A stretch of DNA of 64,000 nt from Streptosporangium album (GTDB taxonomy: Bacteria; Actinomycetota; Actinomycetes; Streptosporangiales; Streptosporangiaceae), in NCBI RefSeq assembly GCF_014203795.1, contig NZ_JACHJU010000002.1, positions 1,116,001 through 1,180,000 of the forward strand, given 5' to 3'. The translations under genes and the position numbers were made by a program. Within the stretch, counting starts at the first letter, position 1; each line of letters begins with the position of its first letter. The notes under the pieces were generated by a model. The model made no database searches and was not told where the DNA came from. It saw nothing but the letters and a program-made list of their open reading frames with translations. Shown here one piece after another: positions 35,371 to 44,663 of the stretch.

Positions 35371-35547
35371 CGCTGTCGACGACGGTGGCGAGGGCGCCGG
35401 AGTCGAACCGCCGCTGGAAGACGCTGGCCGCGTACGGCCCGCCGTCCCGCTCGGCGAGGGCGATATCGAGCGCCTTGAGGACGACTGCGACCGGGGCACC
35501 GGATAGCGTTTCCCCTTATCCATGGATCACCGACATCGGAGCCCCCT

Positions 35548-36525
35548 ATGCCCCTGTTCGATCTGCCGCTTGAGCGACTGCGCGAGTACCGTCCCGAGCG
35601 AGACGAGCCCGCCGATTTCGACGACTTCTGGGCGCGGACCCTCGCCGAGGCCGCCGCGCTCGACCTGGCCCCCGTCTTCACGCCGTACGAGATCCCGCTG
35701 CCGGCGGTGGAGGTCTTCGACGTCTCCTTCGCCGGCTGGGACGGTCACCGGATCAACGGCTGGTTCGTGGTCCCGAAGGCGGACGGGCCGGTGCCGTGTG
35801 TGGTGCAGTACATCGGCTACAGCGGTGGGCGGGGCTTCCCGCACGACCACCTGGCCTGGCCCGCCGCGGGCTACGCGGTCCTGGTGGTCGACACCCGGGG
35901 CCAGGGCGGCGCGAACATCAACGCGCCCGGAGCCACGGCCGACCCGCACGGCGGCGGCTCGCCGCAGGCGCCCGGCATGATGACCCGGGGCATCCTGGCC
36001 CCCGAGGACTACTACTACCGGCGCGTGTTCACCGACGCGGTCCGGGCCGTCGACGTGGCGGCGGCGCACCCGGCGGTGGACGGCGGACGGATCGTGGTGT
36101 CCGGCGGCAGCCAGGGCGGCGGCATCGCCCAGGCGGTCGCCGCACTGCGCGGGGAGGTCCGGGCGGCGCTGGTCGACGTGCCGTTCCTGACCCACTTCCG
36201 GCGGGCCGTGGAGATCACCGGTCGGGACCCGTACCAGGAGATCGTCCGTTTCCTGGCGACCCAGCGGGGCAGCGCCGACCAGGTGTTCCGCACCCTGTCG
36301 TACTTCGACGGGCTCAACTTCGCCGCCCGCGGCCGGGTGCCGGCTCTGTACTCGGTGGCGCTGATGGACGACGTGTGCCCGCCGTCCACGGTGTTCGCCG
36401 CTTACAACCACTGGCAGGGCCCCAAGGAGATCGCCGTCTGGCCGTGGAACAACCACGAGGGCGGCGGCGGCTTCCAGAAGGAGGAGCAGTTCCGCTACCT
36501 GCACAAACTCCTGTCGGACAGGTAG
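35548..36525 (+). CDS. acetyl xylan esterase / cephalosporin-C deacetylase family (CE7) esterase
   Basis: The 325-residue alpha/beta hydrolase follows the CE7 layout: '[29 protein letters not shown]' N-terminus, '[34 protein letters not shown]' (oxyanion and RGQ motif), nucleophile '[18 protein letters not shown]', acid '[17 protein letters not shown]' and His '[10 protein letters not shown]'. CE7 enzymes deacetylate xylo-oligosaccharides and related compounds in the cytosol. It is a single gene flanked by debris on both sides. Confidence 0.92.
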   Translation: MPLFDLPLERLREYRPERDEPADFDDFWARTLAEAAALDLAPVFTPYEIPLPAVEVFDVSFAGWDGHRINGWFVVPKADGPVPCVVQYIGYSGGRGFPHDHLAWPAAGYAVLVVDTRGQGGANINAPGATADPHGGGSPQAPGMMTRGILAPEDYYYRRVFTDAVRAVDVAAAHPAVDGGRIVVSGGSQGGGIAQAVAALRGEVRAALVDVPFLTHFRRAVEITGRDPYQEIVRFLATQRGSADQVFRTLSYFDGLNFAARGRVPALYSVALMDDVCPPSTVFAAYNHWQGPKEIAVWPWNNHEGGGGFQKEEQFRYLHKLLSDR

Positions 36526-36651
36526 CGGATCCGTGTCTTTCGCGGGCGACTGCAGGACGACGTTCCCGGGGCCGCCCGCTCCGCCGCGTACCCCTCCCCG
36601 GTCCTGAACCGCTGCCCCTGCACCGCGCCGTCCGCGATCCTCGCCGCGATC

Positions 36652-36890
36652 GTGCTCCGCGTCGTGGCCGCGGCCCTCGCGCTCGGTTCCGTCGCGAAGA
36701 TCTTCGCCGACCGGTCGCCCCGCTACGACCTCATTCTCGACATCGCGGGCAACCGCCCGCTGTCTCGCCTGCGACGGGCCCTCACTCCCCGCGGGACCCT
36801 CGTCATCATGGGCGGCGAGGGAGGCGGGCGCTGACTGGGCGGCGTTGACCGTCGGCTCCGGGCGCCTCCGGGCCAAAAGGCGGGCCCGAC
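36652..36890 (+). pseudogene. NAD(P)-dependent alcohol dehydrogenase/quinone oxidoreductase remnant
   Basis: The piece 'KIFADRSPRYDLILDIAGNR' then 'PLSRLRRALTPRGTLVIMGG' is the middle of the cofactor domain of a zinc-type quinone oxidoreductase-like protein. The frame stops at 36834; the adjacent sequence would continue the family after a one-base shift. N- and C-terminal parts are missing. The rest of 36526-36969 shows no gene. Confidence 0.6.
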
Positions 36891-36969
36891 CTCTGACTTG
36901 AGATCAGACCCGTCCTGTGAGGGTTGGCTATCCGGAATCGAGTTACCTGGGTAACTGGACAGCCCCTTT

Positions 36970-37926
36970 TCATCCGGTCCCTCGGCGGGTAGGCGGGCGA
37001 GTCGGGAGGTGGGCGCGGCGGGTGAGTAGTGCCGCGTCGGCGATGCTGGTGTCGGCGAGGGTGATGACACGGGCGTGTGGGTGGGCGGCTTGGGCGATCC
37101 GGGCGAGGACGTGTCCGGGGGGTGTTTGGATGAACAGGGTTGTGCCGAGTTCGCCGAGCAGGGCGGTGCCGTCGCGCCATTTCACCGTGGTGGCGATGCT
37201 GCGGGCGAGATCGTTGAGGACGGCGTCGGTGTCGTGGAGGAGGCGACCTGTGGCGTCGCCGAGGTAGGGGACGGTGAGATGGCGCTGGGGGATCTTGGCG
37301 AGGTGGTCTGCCATGGCGTCGGCGACGCGGTCGAGCAGCGGGCAGTGTGAGGGGACGCTGATGTCCAGGTGCTGTACGCGCCGGGCGCCGGCCTGGGCGG
37401 CTGTCGCGGCGAGGCGTTCCAGGGCGCGGGTGCTGCCGGCGACCACAATCTGCTGGTCGGTGTCGATAACGGCCACGTAGGCCGGGTCGTCGTCGGTGGT
37501 GATTGACTCGACCACGCGCCGGACCTGGGGAACGGTCAGCCCGAGGACAGCGGCCATGCCGTATCCGGAGGGGTATGCGTCACGCATCAGTTCGCCGCGG
37601 TGGTGCACGGCCGCGAGAGCTTCGGCGAAGGTCAGGGTCCCGGCGGCGACGGCGGCGGGGAATGCTCCGGAGGAGTGCCCGGCCACGGCATCGGGAGTGG
37701 CGCCTTCGTCGGCGAGGGCGCGGGTCGCGGCGACTCCGGCGATGCAGAGCGCGACTTGTGCGGTGACGGTGGATTTCAACGCCTCTGCAGTGTCCTGCTG
37801 AGACGAGCCGGGCAGGATCTGCTCCGCTTCGGTGAGGGTCGCGGTGACGGCTGGGTGGTCGGGCAGGCCATGGAGCATCCCGGGTCGCTGGGTGCCTTGG
37901 CCGGGGTACAAGAATGCGACCCTCAT
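36970..37926 (-). CDS. mdcH: malonate decarboxylase subunit epsilon (malonyl-CoA:ACP transacylase-like)
   Basis: The 318-residue protein is an acyltransferase of the FabD type: 'VAFLYPGQGTQRPGMLHGLP' start, nucleophile elbow 'AVAGHSSGAFPAAVAAGTL', 'YVAVIDTDQQIVVAGS' and late His in 'DISVPSHCPLLDRVADAM'. In biotin-independent malonate decarboxylase it loads malonyl onto the acyl carrier subunit to start the cycle. It is the last gene of the operon; its ATG overlaps the mdcG stop (ATGA, 37923-37926). Confidence 0.9.
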   Translation of the reverse strand: MRVAFLYPGQGTQRPGMLHGLPDHPAVTATLTEAEQILPGSSQQDTAEALKSTVTAQVALCIAGVAATRALADEGATPDAVAGHSSGAFPAAVAAGTLTFAEALAAVHHRGELMRDAYPSGYGMAAVLGLTVPQVRRVVESITTDDDPAYVAVIDTDQQIVVAGSTRALERLAATAAQAGARRVQHLDISVPSHCPLLDRVADAMADHLAKIPQRHLTVPYLGDATGRLLHDTDAVLNDLARSIATTVKWRDGTALLGELGTTLFIQTPPGHVLARIAQAAHPHARVITLADTSIADAALLTRRAHLPTRPPTRRGTG

Positions 37927-38537
37927 GCGGGGGCCCACGGGTCGTTCACCAGTTCCGGGCCGTGGTCGGTGCGGGCCATGACAGGACCGTCGGGGCGGGC
38001 CCATTCGGTGAGACCGACCCCACCGGAGGGAGTCTCCAGTTGGCAGTCGACTGTGCTGGGGAGAGTGGCGAAGGCGGTTACCAGCCGCGCGGCCCGGGCC
38101 CGCTCCAGTCTGCGCGGTGTCCGTATCAGCAGGTCCAGGTCGCTTCCAGGGTGGGTGGTCGGCTGCCCGGTAGCCAGTTCGAAGCCGACACTGCCGATCG
38201 GGCCCCACGCGGTATCGCCTTCCAACTCGGTCGCCAGCCGCAGGGCGATGGCGGAGAGGGCGGTGGCGAGCCGGGGGAGGCGGGGCCGCCGTTCTTTCAA
38301 TTCTTCGGGTGGCACGGAGCGGGTGACCGTGTCGGTGGGAACGAGGGCGGCATGGCGCTGCCATCGCTCGGGTCCGCGTACACCTACCGGGATGAAGCCG
38401 GCTGGGTGCGATGCCCGCCGTACGACGCCCCAGGGGCAGGCGGCAAGCGACGCGGAGGCCCAGTCCGGGAGCGTGTCTTCGAGCGCGGCAGCCCCGGTGA
38501 GCCACAGCAGATCGTGTGGGCGCACGGTTACTGCCAT
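37923..38537 (-). CDS. mdcG: phosphoribosyl-dephospho-CoA transferase (malonate decarboxylase holo-ACP synthase)
   Basis: The 204-residue protein attaches the phosphoribosyl-dephospho-CoA prosthetic group to the acyl carrier subunit. It shows a nucleotidyltransferase-type metal motif 'HPGSDLDLLIRTP' preceded by 'WGPIGSVGFELATG', typical of MdcG. ATG 38537 begins 'MAVTVRPHDLLWLTG' and overlaps the mdcE end by 10 bases; the frame remains open further upstream but that is inside mdcE. Confidence 0.88.
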   Translation of the reverse strand: MAVTVRPHDLLWLTGAAALEDTLPDWASASLAACPWGVVRRASHPAGFIPVGVRGPERWQRHAALVPTDTVTRSVPPEELKERRPRLPRLATALSAIALRLATELEGDTAWGPIGSVGFELATGQPTTHPGSDLDLLIRTPRRLERARAARLVTAFATLPSTVDCQLETPSGGVGLTEWARPDGPVMARTDHGPELVNDPWAPA

Positions 38538-39334
38538 TGGGCGGCAAGCGCTTCGTGGATGCGGCGGGAGGCGGCCCGGGTTTGCTGAGCTCCGGGCGAG
38601 GTGAGGCGGTTGCTCAGGTCGCGGGGGCCGCGGCGGGCCCGTTCGATGGCGGCGGTGAGCGCGCCTTTTGTCCTCTGAACGTCCCCGTCGGTCGGGTCGT
38701 TGGCGTTCTCGACGTCCAGGAGTTCGTCGCACAGGCCGAGCTTCGCCCAGTCGGTGACGTTGTAGGACAGCGGGGGGATGCTCCGTGCCAGCTCGTCGAG
38801 CTCGTCGACGGTCCGGAGGGTCACCTCTGCGGCGGCTACTTTGTGCATGGCGTGAATCACCACGTCAGGGTCGTTGAGTGCCAGCATCTGGTTGGCCTGT
38901 GAACCATGTGCGAGTAGTCCGCCGGACAGCGCCGTTCCGACGATGAGTGTGATCACAGGGTGTCCGGCGGTGCGAGCGGAGGCGTAGGCGTCCACGGCGG
39001 TGGCCAGAGCGTGGTGGATGCCGAGCATCTCTTCGATGCGCCCGTAGGCCTGGCTGGGGACGTCGACAACGGCGACGATCGGGCGGCGGCGATCATCGGG
39101 CAGATGTGCGTCCTTGGTGACGACTTCGGTCACCGTCTCGGCGAGCGTGAGCCCTTCGCGGAGGCCGATCTCACCCTTGCGGGCTCGGTGGTAAGGGCTC
39201 TGCGGGTCGGGTACGACGGCGATCAGGCGGGCGGTGTCGCCGCCCAGCGTGGCGTCTGCCGTGATCACAGACGGGACCACGTTGCTTACGTCGCCGTCGG
39301 CGAGCGCTTGTGTCCAGTTCTGGCCGCGACTCAT
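38528..39334 (-). CDS. mdcE: malonate decarboxylase gamma (carboxyltransferase) subunit
   Basis: The 268-residue crotonase-like subunit pairs with the beta subunit to decarboxylate malonyl-S-ACP. Motifs seen: 'IVAVVDVPSQAYGRIEEMLG', 'VITLIVGTALSGGLLAHGSQANQMLAL' (oxyanion region) and 'SIPPLSYNVTDWAKLG'. Its ATG overlaps the mdcD stop by 4 bases. Confidence 0.9.
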   Translation of the reverse strand: MSRGQNWTQALADGDVSNVVPSVITADATLGGDTARLIAVVPDPQSPYHRARKGEIGLREGLTLAETVTEVVTKDAHLPDDRRRPIVAVVDVPSQAYGRIEEMLGIHHALATAVDAYASARTAGHPVITLIVGTALSGGLLAHGSQANQMLALNDPDVVIHAMHKVAAAEVTLRTVDELDELARSIPPLSYNVTDWAKLGLCDELLDVENANDPTDGDVQRTKGALTAAIERARRGPRDLSNRLTSPGAQQTRAASRRIHEALAAQWQ

Positions 39335-40230
39335 CGCCTGTCTCCCTTCGGCGGTACGGCCTTCGCCCAGAGCGCCGCGAGGTCGGTCGGCTGCGGCGGA
39401 TTGGCCGGGTCGACGGCTTCGAGGCGGGCCCGCAGCTCGCCGATTCGCTGGGAGCGGTGTTTGTCGGGCACGCCGTGTCCTACGGCGTCGATCACGGCGG
39501 ATCGCACGGCGGTGACGTCGTCGAGGACGAGCACGTCGGCCAGAGCGGTCTTGGTGCGCTGCGTGCCGCCATCGATCGACCAGATCAGCGTGTGGTCGGA
39601 GGCGTCGAACTCGGCGAGGCCGGCCTCGGACTCGATCACTTCGGGACCGTCGAGTCCGAGACGGCTTTCTCTGGTCATGATCAGTCTGGTGCACAGCCCG
39701 GCGGCGATGCTCATGCCGCCGAAGCAGCCCAGCGTTCCGGCGATGACGCCGATGACGGGCTGAAGGGCGCGCAACTCCAGCAGCGCGGAGCACACCTCCG
39801 CGATCGTGGCCAGGCCCAGATTGGCCTCCTGCAGGCGTACGCCTCCGGTCTCCAACAGCAGGACCGCGACCGTCGGGGTGCCGTTGCGGTTGTCACTGGC
39901 GGCCAGGGACAGTGCGGCAGCGATCTTCGCGCCGGAGACCTCACCGATGCCACCGCCCTGAAAAGCCTGTTCGATGGCGATCACGACCGCGGGTCGCCGG
40001 TCGAGCTCTCCCTTGACCACGACAACGCCGTCATCGGACTCCGGGACGATGCCCTGGGGTTCCAGCCAGGGCGACTCGATCCGGTCGAAGGGACCACACA
40101 GCTCGCGAGCGGTGCCGTTGTCGGGCAGCGCGGTGGCGCGCGCTCGGGCGCCCAGCTCTATGAAGCTGGTGCGGGCGAGCAGCGCGGTCCAGTCCGTGTG
40201 CGTGTCCTCTGGATTCGCTGCGGAGGTCAT
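39331..40230 (-). CDS. mdcD: malonate decarboxylase beta (carboxyltransferase) subunit
   Basis: The 299-residue protein belongs to the acyl-CoA carboxyltransferase beta-type fold: 'VVVVKGELDRRPAVVIAIEQAFQGGGIGEVSGAKIAAAL' (pieces), 'VAVLLLETGGVRLQEANLGL', 'VIGVIAGTLGCFGGMSIAAGL' and 'LGLDGPEVIESEAGLAEFD'. With MdcE it forms the decarboxylating unit. 4-base overlaps with mdcC and mdcE. Confidence 0.92.
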   Translation of the reverse strand: MTSAANPEDTHTDWTALLARTSFIELGARARATALPDNGTARELCGPFDRIESPWLEPQGIVPESDDGVVVVKGELDRRPAVVIAIEQAFQGGGIGEVSGAKIAAALSLAASDNRNGTPTVAVLLLETGGVRLQEANLGLATIAEVCSALLELRALQPVIGVIAGTLGCFGGMSIAAGLCTRLIMTRESRLGLDGPEVIESEAGLAEFDASDHTLIWSIDGGTQRTKTALADVLVLDDVTAVRSAVIDAVGHGVPDKHRSQRIGELRARLEAVDPANPPQPTDLAALWAKAVPPKGDRR

Positions 40231-40520
40231 GTCTTACTCTCCTCGATGGCTTGCCGCAGGCGCAGGGTGACCACGCCGGGTGTTGCTCCGAAGTCGTTGA
40301 GTTCGAAGCTTCCGGCGACACCGTGGCGGGCGAAGAACCGCTCCAACACGGCTCGCCACACCGTGTCGAATCCGTCAACGCTGGTGCGTACGCGCACTCG
40401 GGCGATGCCGGTCGACTCCGGGGTCATCAAGACCTCCAGATCCCCTGAGCCGACCACCCCGACGTGCGCTTGCCGGCCAGACAGCCGGCCGGCGGCGAAC
40501 TCGTAGTTCAGCGTTTGCAC
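40227..40520 (-). CDS. mdcC: malonate decarboxylase acyl carrier protein (delta subunit)
   Basis: The 97-residue carrier begins at GTG 40520 ('VQTLNYEFAAGRLSGRQAHV'). The prosthetic-group serine is Ser25 in 'GVVGSGDLEVL' when counted from that start, the same number as reported for the Klebsiella protein, which supports the start choice over the longer frame to 40562. It carries acetyl or malonyl between the alpha and beta/gamma subunits. It overlaps mdcB by 13 bases and mdcD by 4. Confidence 0.88.
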   Translation of the reverse strand: MQTLNYEFAAGRLSGRQAHVGVVGSGDLEVLMTPESTGIARVRVRTSVDGFDTVWRAVLERFFARHGVAGSFELNDFGATPGVVTLRLRQAIEESKT

Positions 40521-41410
40521 GCGAGCACCTTCCGTTCGGCTCGGGCAACGTGCTCTGGCCACGGCACCATGTCGAGGAAGAGCGCGGCGGACAGCAGGTC
40601 GGCGCTCCCGCCCGGCGACAACCGCCGTGCTTGGAGCCGCTCGTCCAGCTCGATGAGGGTGGCATGGCCGGAGTCCGTACCTGCGCCCCCCTCGGCCAGG
40701 ACACGCTCGGCACCGGACCGTACGATGCGCAGGCCTTCAAGGCCGCCACGGTGCAGGACGCAGGTGTCGTCCAGAAGGCTCATCACCTCCAGCAACGTGT
40801 CCAACCGGGCCACCTCTTCGGCAAGCCCGGCCGTCCTGGCCCGGCGCAGCCGCGGTAAGGCGACCTCGACGACGTGGGGGAAGGCGGCCTCGGCCTCGCT
40901 GCGAGCACCGCGCACCCCATATCGCTGCCGGGCCCGCTCGCCATGGGAGACCACCCCTGGTGGGACGTGCCGGTCGGGAAGGGTGGCCAGCCGAGCCGCG
41001 TGGCGGGCGGCCTCCCGCTCGTCGTCGGCGTCGGCGGCGGCGGCGACCAGCAGCCCGAGCGTCCACAGCGCCCCGCGGTGCGTGTTCACCCCCCGTGTGA
41101 TCCGCAGCATGGTCGCCTCGCCCACGCGGCCGAGACGGCCCAACTCTTCTCGAAGCTCGACCCCGACGGCCATTCGCCCCGCCACGTCGGCGATGGACCA
41201 GAACGTGGGGCGTAGCGCCTCGGCCGAAGCCAGGAGAAGCGGCAGATCCATGTCGTCGTGTGCGCCGCCTCCACGGCGGTCGACCAGGCCAGGCTTGGGG
41301 CTCAGCTGTGCCTCCTCGCGGAGCGCCCGGACGGCCATGTCGGCGAGCAGGGCCGCCGACAGCTTCGACCTTCGTGCCCTTGCCGGAGGTCCGGTACTTA
41401 TGACGATCAT
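40508..41410 (-). CDS. mdcB: triphosphoribosyl-dephospho-CoA synthase
   Basis: The 300-residue CitG/MdcB family enzyme makes the prosthetic-group precursor from dephospho-CoA and ATP. Diagnostic stretches: 'LSPKPGLVDRRGGGAHDDMD', 'RITRGVNTHRGALWTLGLLVAAAA' and 'LDDTCVLHRGGLEGL'. ATG 41410 was taken because it lies 7 bases after the mdcA stop; the frame is open upstream inside mdcA. Confidence 0.9.
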   Translation of the reverse strand: MIVISTGPPARARRSKLSAALLADMAVRALREEAQLSPKPGLVDRRGGGAHDDMDLPLLLASAEALRPTFWSIADVAGRMAVGVELREELGRLGRVGEATMLRITRGVNTHRGALWTLGLLVAAAADADDEREAARHAARLATLPDRHVPPGVVSHGERARQRYGVRGARSEAEAAFPHVVEVALPRLRRARTAGLAEEVARLDTLLEVMSLLDDTCVLHRGGLEGLRIVRSGAERVLAEGGAGTDSGHATLIELDERLQARRLSPGGSADLLSAALFLDMVPWPEHVARAERKVLACKR

Positions 41411-41417
41411 CGGCGGA

Positions 41418-43097
41418 TCACCAGGTCCGGAACTGGGCGGGCGGATCGTACAAGCCTCCGGACCAGGCGACGAGATCTTCGATGCTGCGGGCCGCCAGCA
41501 AGGAGCGGTCCGCCTTGCGGACGTCGACCTTGAGGTCCTCGGGCAGTGCGACCAAACCTTCGCGGCGCAGCTTTTCCACGCGCCGCTCGTCCATGTTACG
41601 GCCAACCGGGGTGGCGCCTGCGACCGCGGCCACCGCGTCACGCCGATCGGCCAGGCTGGTGGCCTTGTAGAGATAGGCCACTCCCTCTTCGGTCACCACG
41701 TGGCTGACATCGTCACCGTAGATCATGATCGGTGGGATGGGCATGCCGGCGTCCTTGCCCACCTGGACGGCGTCCAGTGACTCCACGAACGCCGGAGCGC
41801 CGCCGGAGCGGAAGGTCTGCGTGATCTGCACCACGAGTTTGCGTCCCCGCAGCGCGGGGGCCTCGCCGGTCAGCAGGCTCAGCCATGCGGGGGAGGCGTG
41901 CCTGCGGCCGTGTGGATCGTGTCCCATGTTGGGCGCTCCACCGAAACCGGCCAGGCGGCCCTCGGTAACCGTCGAGGAGTTCGCGCAGGCGTCGATCTGC
42001 AGCGACGACCCGATGAACATGTCCACGGCGTACTGGCCCGCGAGCTGGCAGAGCACCCGGTTCGATCGAAGCGATCCGTCGCCACCGGTGAAGAACACGT
42101 CCGGGCGGGCGGCGACGTAGCGCTCCGTGCCGGGTTCCCCGCCGAAGCAGTGCACCGACTCAACCCAGCCGCTCTCGATGGCGGGAATGAGCGTCGGATG
42201 CGGGTTGAGCGTCCAGTGCTTGCAGATCTTCCCGCGCAGGCCCAGTTCCTCACCGTAGGTGGGCAGGATGAGTTCGATCGTCGCGGTGTCGAAGCCGATC
42301 CCGTGATTCAGCGTGGTCACCCCGTGCCGCTCGTAGATCCCGCGCAGTGCCATCATGGCCATCAAAATCTCCACCTGGCCGATGTGGCGGGGATCCCGGG
42401 TGAACAGCGGCTTCAGCGCGAACGGCTGGGGACTCTCCACGATCAGGTCCACCCAGTCGCCGGGGATGTCCACCCGGGGAACCTTGTCCACCAGTTCGTT
42501 GACCTGGACCAGTACCACACCGTCGTGGAATGCGGCCGCCTCGGCGATGGTCGGAGTGTCTTCCGTGTTGGGGCCGGTGTACAGGTTTCCCTCGCGGTCG
42601 GCCTGCTCGGCGCAGAGCAGCACGACGTCCGGAATGAGGTCGACGAACATCCGCGCGTACAACTCGACATAGGTGTGAATCGCTCCGATCTCGACCTTGC
42701 CATCGGCAAGCAACTGCGCCATGCGCACGCTTTGCTCACCGGCGTAGGCGAAATCGAGACGGCGGGCCACGCCGCGCTCGAAAACGTCCAAATGCTCACG
42801 CAGGCTGATCGAGGAAATCAACATATGCAGGTCATGCACCACATTCGGATCACATCCGGCCAACGCCCCGGCGAGGAAATCCGCCTGTTTCTGGTTGTCG
42901 CCCTCCAGGGCCACCCGGTCGCCCGGATGGAGTAACACCTGCAGGGCATCACGCATCCGTCCGGCGTCCAGCACTCGGCCCGAGGCGAAGGACCGCACCG
43001 CCTCCAACCGCTCCCGCTTCGCAGTCCGCCGCTGCGTCCAGTCCCGGGTGACCGCCTCCCCGAATGCCATCGCCTGCCCCCGATTACGTGCGTTCAC
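41418..43097 (-). CDS. mdcA: malonate decarboxylase alpha subunit (acetyl-S-ACP:malonate ACP transferase)
   Basis: The 559-residue CoA-transferase-like protein swaps acetyl for malonyl on the carrier subunit, starting decarboxylation. It is full length for MdcA and shows 'HPGDRVALEGDNQKQADFLA', 'NTEDTPTIAEAAAFHDGVVLVQVNELVDKVPRVDIPGDWVD' (pieces), 'NPHPTLIPAIESGWVESVHCFGGEPG' and 'SSTVTEGRLAGFGGAPNMGHDPHGRRHASPAWL'. The start is GTG 43097; ATG 43070 is an alternative. It heads an operon of seven genes, each overlapping or nearly touching the next. Confidence 0.93.
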   Translation of the reverse strand: MNARNRGQAMAFGEAVTRDWTQRRTAKRERLEAVRSFASGRVLDAGRMRDALQVLLHPGDRVALEGDNQKQADFLAGALAGCDPNVVHDLHMLISSISLREHLDVFERGVARRLDFAYAGEQSVRMAQLLADGKVEIGAIHTYVELYARMFVDLIPDVVLLCAEQADREGNLYTGPNTEDTPTIAEAAAFHDGVVLVQVNELVDKVPRVDIPGDWVDLIVESPQPFALKPLFTRDPRHIGQVEILMAMMALRGIYERHGVTTLNHGIGFDTATIELILPTYGEELGLRGKICKHWTLNPHPTLIPAIESGWVESVHCFGGEPGTERYVAARPDVFFTGGDGSLRSNRVLCQLAGQYAVDMFIGSSLQIDACANSSTVTEGRLAGFGGAPNMGHDPHGRRHASPAWLSLLTGEAPALRGRKLVVQITQTFRSGGAPAFVESLDAVQVGKDAGMPIPPIMIYGDDVSHVVTEEGVAYLYKATSLADRRDAVAAVAGATPVGRNMDERRVEKLRREGLVALPEDLKVDVRKADRSLLAARSIEDLVAWSGGLYDPPAQFRTW

Positions 43098-43143
43098 TGA
43101 GGTCAGGATTCCTGGAAATATGGGGAAATTAACTCAAACAGAG

Positions 43144-43620
43144 CTAAAATAGTGCAGCGGGTAGTCGGGGTCTGAGAACAACGGACGCCAAAGCGGCGAC
43201 AAAAAATTCCGTTTGCCGGGTGTCGCCGCCATGGGCGGCCCGCCCGTGGCGATGCTCCACGTCTATCTCGACGAGCTTGCGGTCCAGCGTCGAGCCGACG
43301 GTGGTCCGCACCGGGTAGGGGCTGGGCAGCGCTTGTTCGTAGACGGCGTTGTAGGCGTCGTAGTCGCGGTGCAGGTCGGCGAGGTGCGTTGTCACCTTAA
43401 CGACGTCGGAGAAATCGAGGCCTTGCGCGGCGAGCAGGGCGCTGAGGTTTCGCAGTACCTGTTGTGTCTGCTCGGTGATGGTGTCACCGACGACCTCCCC
43501 GGTGGCGGGGTCGTGCGGTCCCGTGCCGGCGGTGTAGAGAAACCCGTTGGCGATGATGGCCTGCGAGTACGCGCCCCCTGGCGCGGGTGCGCCGCTGGTG
43601 CGGATCTGTTCTCTAGTCAT
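43144..43620 (-). CDS. RidA/YjgF-family enamine/imine deaminase
   Basis: The core matches RidA: 'APAPGGAYSQAIIANGFLYTAGTGPHDPATGEV' region, 'LAAQGLDFSDVVKVTTHLADL', 'ALPSPYPVRTTVGS' with the active-site Arg, and 'KLVEIDVEH'. The family usually ends there, near 130 residues; this frame runs on about 35 residues ('GGDTRQTEFFVAALASVV'), probably because the original stop was lost by a small shift. ATG 43620 is preceded by a GGAAGC-type ribosome site. Role: removes reactive enamines from PLP enzymes. Confidence 0.85.
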   Translation of the reverse strand: MTREQIRTSGAPAPGGAYSQAIIANGFLYTAGTGPHDPATGEVVGDTITEQTQQVLRNLSALLAAQGLDFSDVVKVTTHLADLHRDYDAYNAVYEQALPSPYPVRTTVGSTLDRKLVEIDVEHRHGRAAHGGDTRQTEFFVAALASVVLRPRLPAALF

Positions 43621-43668
43621 GGCTTCCTGTCCAGAAAGGGTGGACATCACTATCGTGAGCTGGGCCGC

Positions 43669-44550
43669 CTATCGTACGGAGCAGATTGCGGATCCGATTA
43701 CCGACGTCACCGTATCTGGATGCGATATCAAGGTCAGGTGGGAGCCGCCGTGGAACTCGGTGATTTTCGAGTGCGCCCGGTGGGCCATGGACAGCTCTGA
43801 GGACGGGGTGATGATCCGGTCGCCGGTGCTGATGAAGTACCAGGAGGGGATCGTCTTCCACGCTGCGGCCTTCGACGGTGTCGTGAACGCGCTGGTCGAG
43901 GCGGGTCGCTGAGAGGCCCACAGGCGGATGGCGGTGTTCTGGGGTAGGTCCGAGGCAAATGAACGGACAAAGGTGTTCTGCTTGAGGTAGAGGTCTGTCG
44001 CTCCCTTGGGTGCTCCCGGGTAGGGCACCATGTCGTAGAGGGACTGAGGATTTTTGTTGAGGGCGGAGTCGGAGCCGCTGAGCCGGCCGGTGGTCTCACC
44101 GACATCGGGCGCCGCAGCGTCGACGTACACGAGGGCCTTGACGTTCGGAATGCCCGCAGCGGCGTTCGTGATCACAGAGCCTCCGTAGGAGTGTCCGGCG
44201 AGCACGATCGGGCCGGAAATGGTCTTCAGGAAGTCGGCGACGGACGCAGCGTCGGTGGTGAGGTTCCGGAGCGGATTCGCTATGGCCCGCACGACATAAC
44301 CTGCTCGTTGCAGAGAGTCCACCTCGCCGTTCCAGCTCGAAGTGTCGGCCCAGGCGCCGTGCACCAGGACGACCGTGGGCTTGGAGCGGCCCGGCGATTG
44401 ACAGGGCAACGGCCGGCTCGTGAGTGTGGATGACGCACGCGTCGCCGTAGCCGCCGGGGCGTTGGTCATCGACAACGCCACCGCCGACGTGGCGATCACT
44501 ACTGCGGGTGCGATCACCTTGAGCCGTCGCCCGGTGTGTGCAGGTTTCAT
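43669..44550 (-). CDS. secreted alpha/beta hydrolase
   Basis: The 293-residue protein starts at ATG 44550 with GGAGG 6 bases upstream. A signal peptide ('RRLKVIAPAVVIATSAVALSM', then 'NAPAATA') is followed by an alpha/beta hydrolase: 'TVVLVHGAWADTSSWNGEVD', nucleophile 'IVLAGHSYGGSVITNAAAG', acid in 'FISTGDRIITP' and His in 'FHGGSHLTLISHP'. It resembles the pyrethroid-hydrolase/esterase-like group. Substrate unknown. The TnpB element begins about 17 bases upstream of its start, so its native promoter is probably displaced. Confidence 0.85.
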   Translation of the reverse strand: MKPAHTGRRLKVIAPAVVIATSAVALSMTNAPAATATRASSTLTSRPLPCQSPGRSKPTVVLVHGAWADTSSWNGEVDSLQRAGYVVRAIANPLRNLTTDAASVADFLKTISGPIVLAGHSYGGSVITNAAAGIPNVKALVYVDAAAPDVGETTGRLSGSDSALNKNPQSLYDMVPYPGAPKGATDLYLKQNTFVRSFASDLPQNTAIRLWASQRPASTSAFTTPSKAAAWKTIPSWYFISTGDRIITPSSELSMAHRAHSKITEFHGGSHLTLISHPDTVTSVIGSAICSVR

Positions 44551-44663
44551 CGAAAACCTCCAGCGTGGAGACCCCGGGCTTTGGCCCTGGGGAGGAAACG
44601 CGGCACGGTGCCGCACGGTTTAAATCGAACATGCGCGCGATTTTTAGCTGATCGTTCGGTACG

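Noticed and set aside
44567..44597. Left-end hairpin of the TnpB element considered as a terminator for tnpB-independent transcription
   Set aside because: Its close match to the right-end hairpin in sequence and orientation identifies it as part of the mobile element instead.
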